In this document: positions 33,108 to 34,242 of the stretch, piece after piece
Layout of the letters: the number at the start of each line of letters is the position of its first letter
How positions within the stretch are numbered: the stretch's first letter is position 1
Source: CAYNNP01 sp964398215
GTDB lineage: Bacteria; Planctomycetota; Planctomycetia; Pirellulales; Pirellulaceae
Assembly (NCBI GenBank): GCA_964398215.1
Contig: CAYNNP010000042.1
Coordinates: 1-34,242, forward strand
Length of the DNA stretch: 34,242 nucleotides
Direction: 5' to 3'
Made by a program: the position numbers and the translations under genes
Notes under the pieces: generated by a model
What the model saw: the letters and a program-made list of their open reading frames with translations, nothing else
What the model was told of the DNA's origin: nothing
The model's database searches: none

Positions 33108-34100
33108 ATGCGGGTGCTGGTTACTGGTTGCGGCGGTTTTCTGGGTAGCGAAATCGTGCGTCAGTTGATTGATCGTGGCGATGACGTGACTGGGGTATCG
33201 CGCGGTGAGTACCCTAGGTTGGTCGCACTGGGGATGCAGCAAGTCCAAGGAGATTTGACAGATCCGGCGGTCGCGAAAAGAGCCATCAAAGATGTTGAAG
33301 TAGTCGTGCATACGGCGGCAGTGGCTGGTGTTTGGGGGCCATGGGATCATTTCTATTCGATCAACAAATTGGCGACCGACCATGTGATTGCCGCGTGTCG
33401 TGAGGCCAGCGTTCAGACATTGGTTTTCACAAGCAGTCCGAGTGTTACGTTTTCAGGTGAGCATCAGAGCGGAGTGGACGAACGAGAGCCGTACGCAAAA
33501 AAATGGCTTTGTCATTATCCGCGAACAAAGGCTCTGGCAGAACAAGCTGTCTTGAAAGCCAATGAGAATGGCGGGCTTCGCACTTGTGCGCTTAGGCCGC
33601 ATTTGATTTGGGGCGAGGACGATCCGCATATCTTGCCTCGCATTTTGGAGCGAGCGCGTACTGGCAAGTTGCGAATCGTTGGTGATGGAAAGAATCGCGT
33701 CGACACGGTTCATGTTGTCAATGCTGCAGCCGCGCACTTGGACGCGATTGATGCATTGCAGGCGAACCCCAACGACGCGGCAGGGCGAGCTTATTTTATT
33801 ACACAAGACGAACCCGTTGATTGCTGGAATTGGATTTCCAGGATCTGTGAGCTTGGGGGTGTCGATCCACCGAAAAAGAAGATCAGCTTTCGGTCCGCCT
33901 ACCGCGTCGGCAGTATGCTGGAACTAGCCTACCGTGCAATCGGCAAGCAAACGGAACCGCCAATGACACGATTCGTTGCGGCACAACTTGCTCGCGATCA
34001 CTACTTTGATATCAGCCGCGCCAAGCAACGTCTGAACTACCGTGTAAGAATTGGAATGAGTGAGGCGCTCGAGCGTTTGGAAAAGGCGTGGCAACGTTAG
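33108..34100 (+). CDS. oleD: NAD(P)-dependent epimerase/dehydratase, OleD-like (2-alkyl-3-oxoalkanoate reductase)
   Basis: The product (330 residues from ATG 33108) is an extended short-chain dehydrogenase: VLVTGCGGFLG (3-13) binds NAD(P); QGDLTD, HTAAVAGVWGP and TSSPSV follow; the catalytic Tyr-x3-Lys is Y137-x3-K141 in CHYPRTKALAE. Segments such as ALRPHLIWGEDDPHILPRI and IVGDGKNRVDTVHVVNAA are characteristic of OleD of the head-to-head olefin pathway and related 3-beta-HSD family members. OleD reduces the beta-keto acid made by OleA before OleC and OleB form the alkene. Earlier in-frame starts exist (ATG 33051, GTG 33024 overlapping the flavoprotein stop), but MRVLVTG is the family N-terminus. 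The partner ole genes would lie beyond the window, so the specific role is inferred. Confidence 0.8.
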   Translation: MRVLVTGCGGFLGSEIVRQLIDRGDDVTGVSRGEYPRLVALGMQQVQGDLTDPAVAKRAIKDVEVVVHTAAVAGVWGPWDHFYSINKLATDHVIAACREASVQTLVFTSSPSVTFSGEHQSGVDEREPYAKKWLCHYPRTKALAEQAVLKANENGGLRTCALRPHLIWGEDDPHILPRILERARTGKLRIVGDGKNRVDTVHVVNAAAAHLDAIDALQANPNDAAGRAYFITQDEPVDCWNWISRICELGGVDPPKKKISFRSAYRVGSMLELAYRAIGKQTEPPMTRFVAAQLARDHYFDISRAKQRLNYRVRIGMSEALERLEKAWQR

Positions 34101-34198
34101 AGCCGCCGGTGTGCGTAACAGTCAGCGACCGTTAGTTGGCAGCTGCGTAGCGAAAGTCGTCAACGGTTTGTTGATTTATTTGCGTGGCATGTTTTTGT

Positions 34199-34225
34199 GA
34201 GCCGCTGGCGCTAGCCACGGGCCTC
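34199..34225. repeat. Imperfect inverted repeat near the right edge
   Basis: GAGCCGCTGGC, loop GCTA, GCCACGGGCCTC form an imperfect hairpin of about 11 bp in the 142-nt non-coding end of the window (34101-34242). No reading frame stands out there. The GC-rich GGCGCTAGCC core resembles dispersed intergenic repeats I recall from planctomycete genomes, but no second copy is in this window, so repeat status is unproven. It could equally be a terminator for the oleD-like gene. Confidence 0.3.
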
Positions 34226-34242
34226 GAAGGGTTGCGTTATCA

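Noticed and set aside
1..34242. CRISPR arrays, tRNA, rRNA, insertion sequences or prophage genes
   Set aside because: No regularly spaced repeats, cloverleaf or rRNA sequence, transposase or phage structural genes were seen on either strand.

Overview
The window looks like a chromosomal segment from a planctomycete of the Rhodopirellula/Pirellulaceae type. This is inferred from gene content, not from a search. The signs are ribosomal proteins with planctomycete-like tails, an ECF sigma factor joined to a Ser/Thr kinase, a large secreted PQQ-type beta-propeller protein, a PEP-CTERM-anchored protease, an OleD-like reductase next to a halogenase-like flavoprotein, and frequent GTG/TTG starts. 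I see no rRNA, tRNA, CRISPR array, insertion sequence or prophage.

Layout. (1) 1-1585: the tail of a gene cut by the window edge, a decayed secreted protein of the carboxypeptidase-regulatory-like type spread over three frames, and a small DUF2752 membrane protein. (2) 1666-13982, plus strand: a long S10-spc type ribosomal cluster, rpsJ-rplC-rplD-rplW-rplB-rpsS-rplV-rpsC-rplP-rpmC-rpsQ-rplN-rplX-rplE-rpsN-rpsH-rplF-rplR-rpsE-rplO-secY-adk. A sigma70-like promoter lies about 100 nt ahead of rpsJ. rpmD is absent, and the cluster stops at adk without map, infA, rpmJ, rpsM, rpsK, rpsD, rpoA or rplQ. rpsC and rplP overlap by 62 nt, and rpsE seems to start at an ATT codon. (3) 14099-19284: a 1504-residue secreted propeller protein, translationally coupled to a small secreted jelly-roll-like protein. 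(4) 19340-21070: a 7Fe ferredoxin diverging from a one-polypeptide ECF sigma factor/Ser-Thr kinase. (5) 21086-24077, minus strand: a ROK sugar kinase followed by a NagB-like/PIG-L deacetylase fusion, which together suggest an amino-sugar module. (6) 24317-28414: a secreted PEP-CTERM trypsin-like protease, a BCS1-like AAA ATPase, an FkbM methyltransferase and a crotonase-fold protein lacking both catalytic glutamates. (7) 28471-31290, minus strand: gyrA with an unusual quinolone-pocket sequence, an acidic/serine insert and an acidic tail. (8) 31615-34100: a halogenase-like flavoprotein and an OleD-like NAD-dependent reductase, possibly the start of a long-chain hydrocarbon locus that continues past the window.

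The most noteworthy items are the sigma factor-kinase fusion (19619-21070), the OleD/flavoprotein pair at the right edge, the kinase plus deacetylase-deaminase module, and the apparent ATT start of rpsE. All functional statements come from reading motifs and have not been checked against databases.
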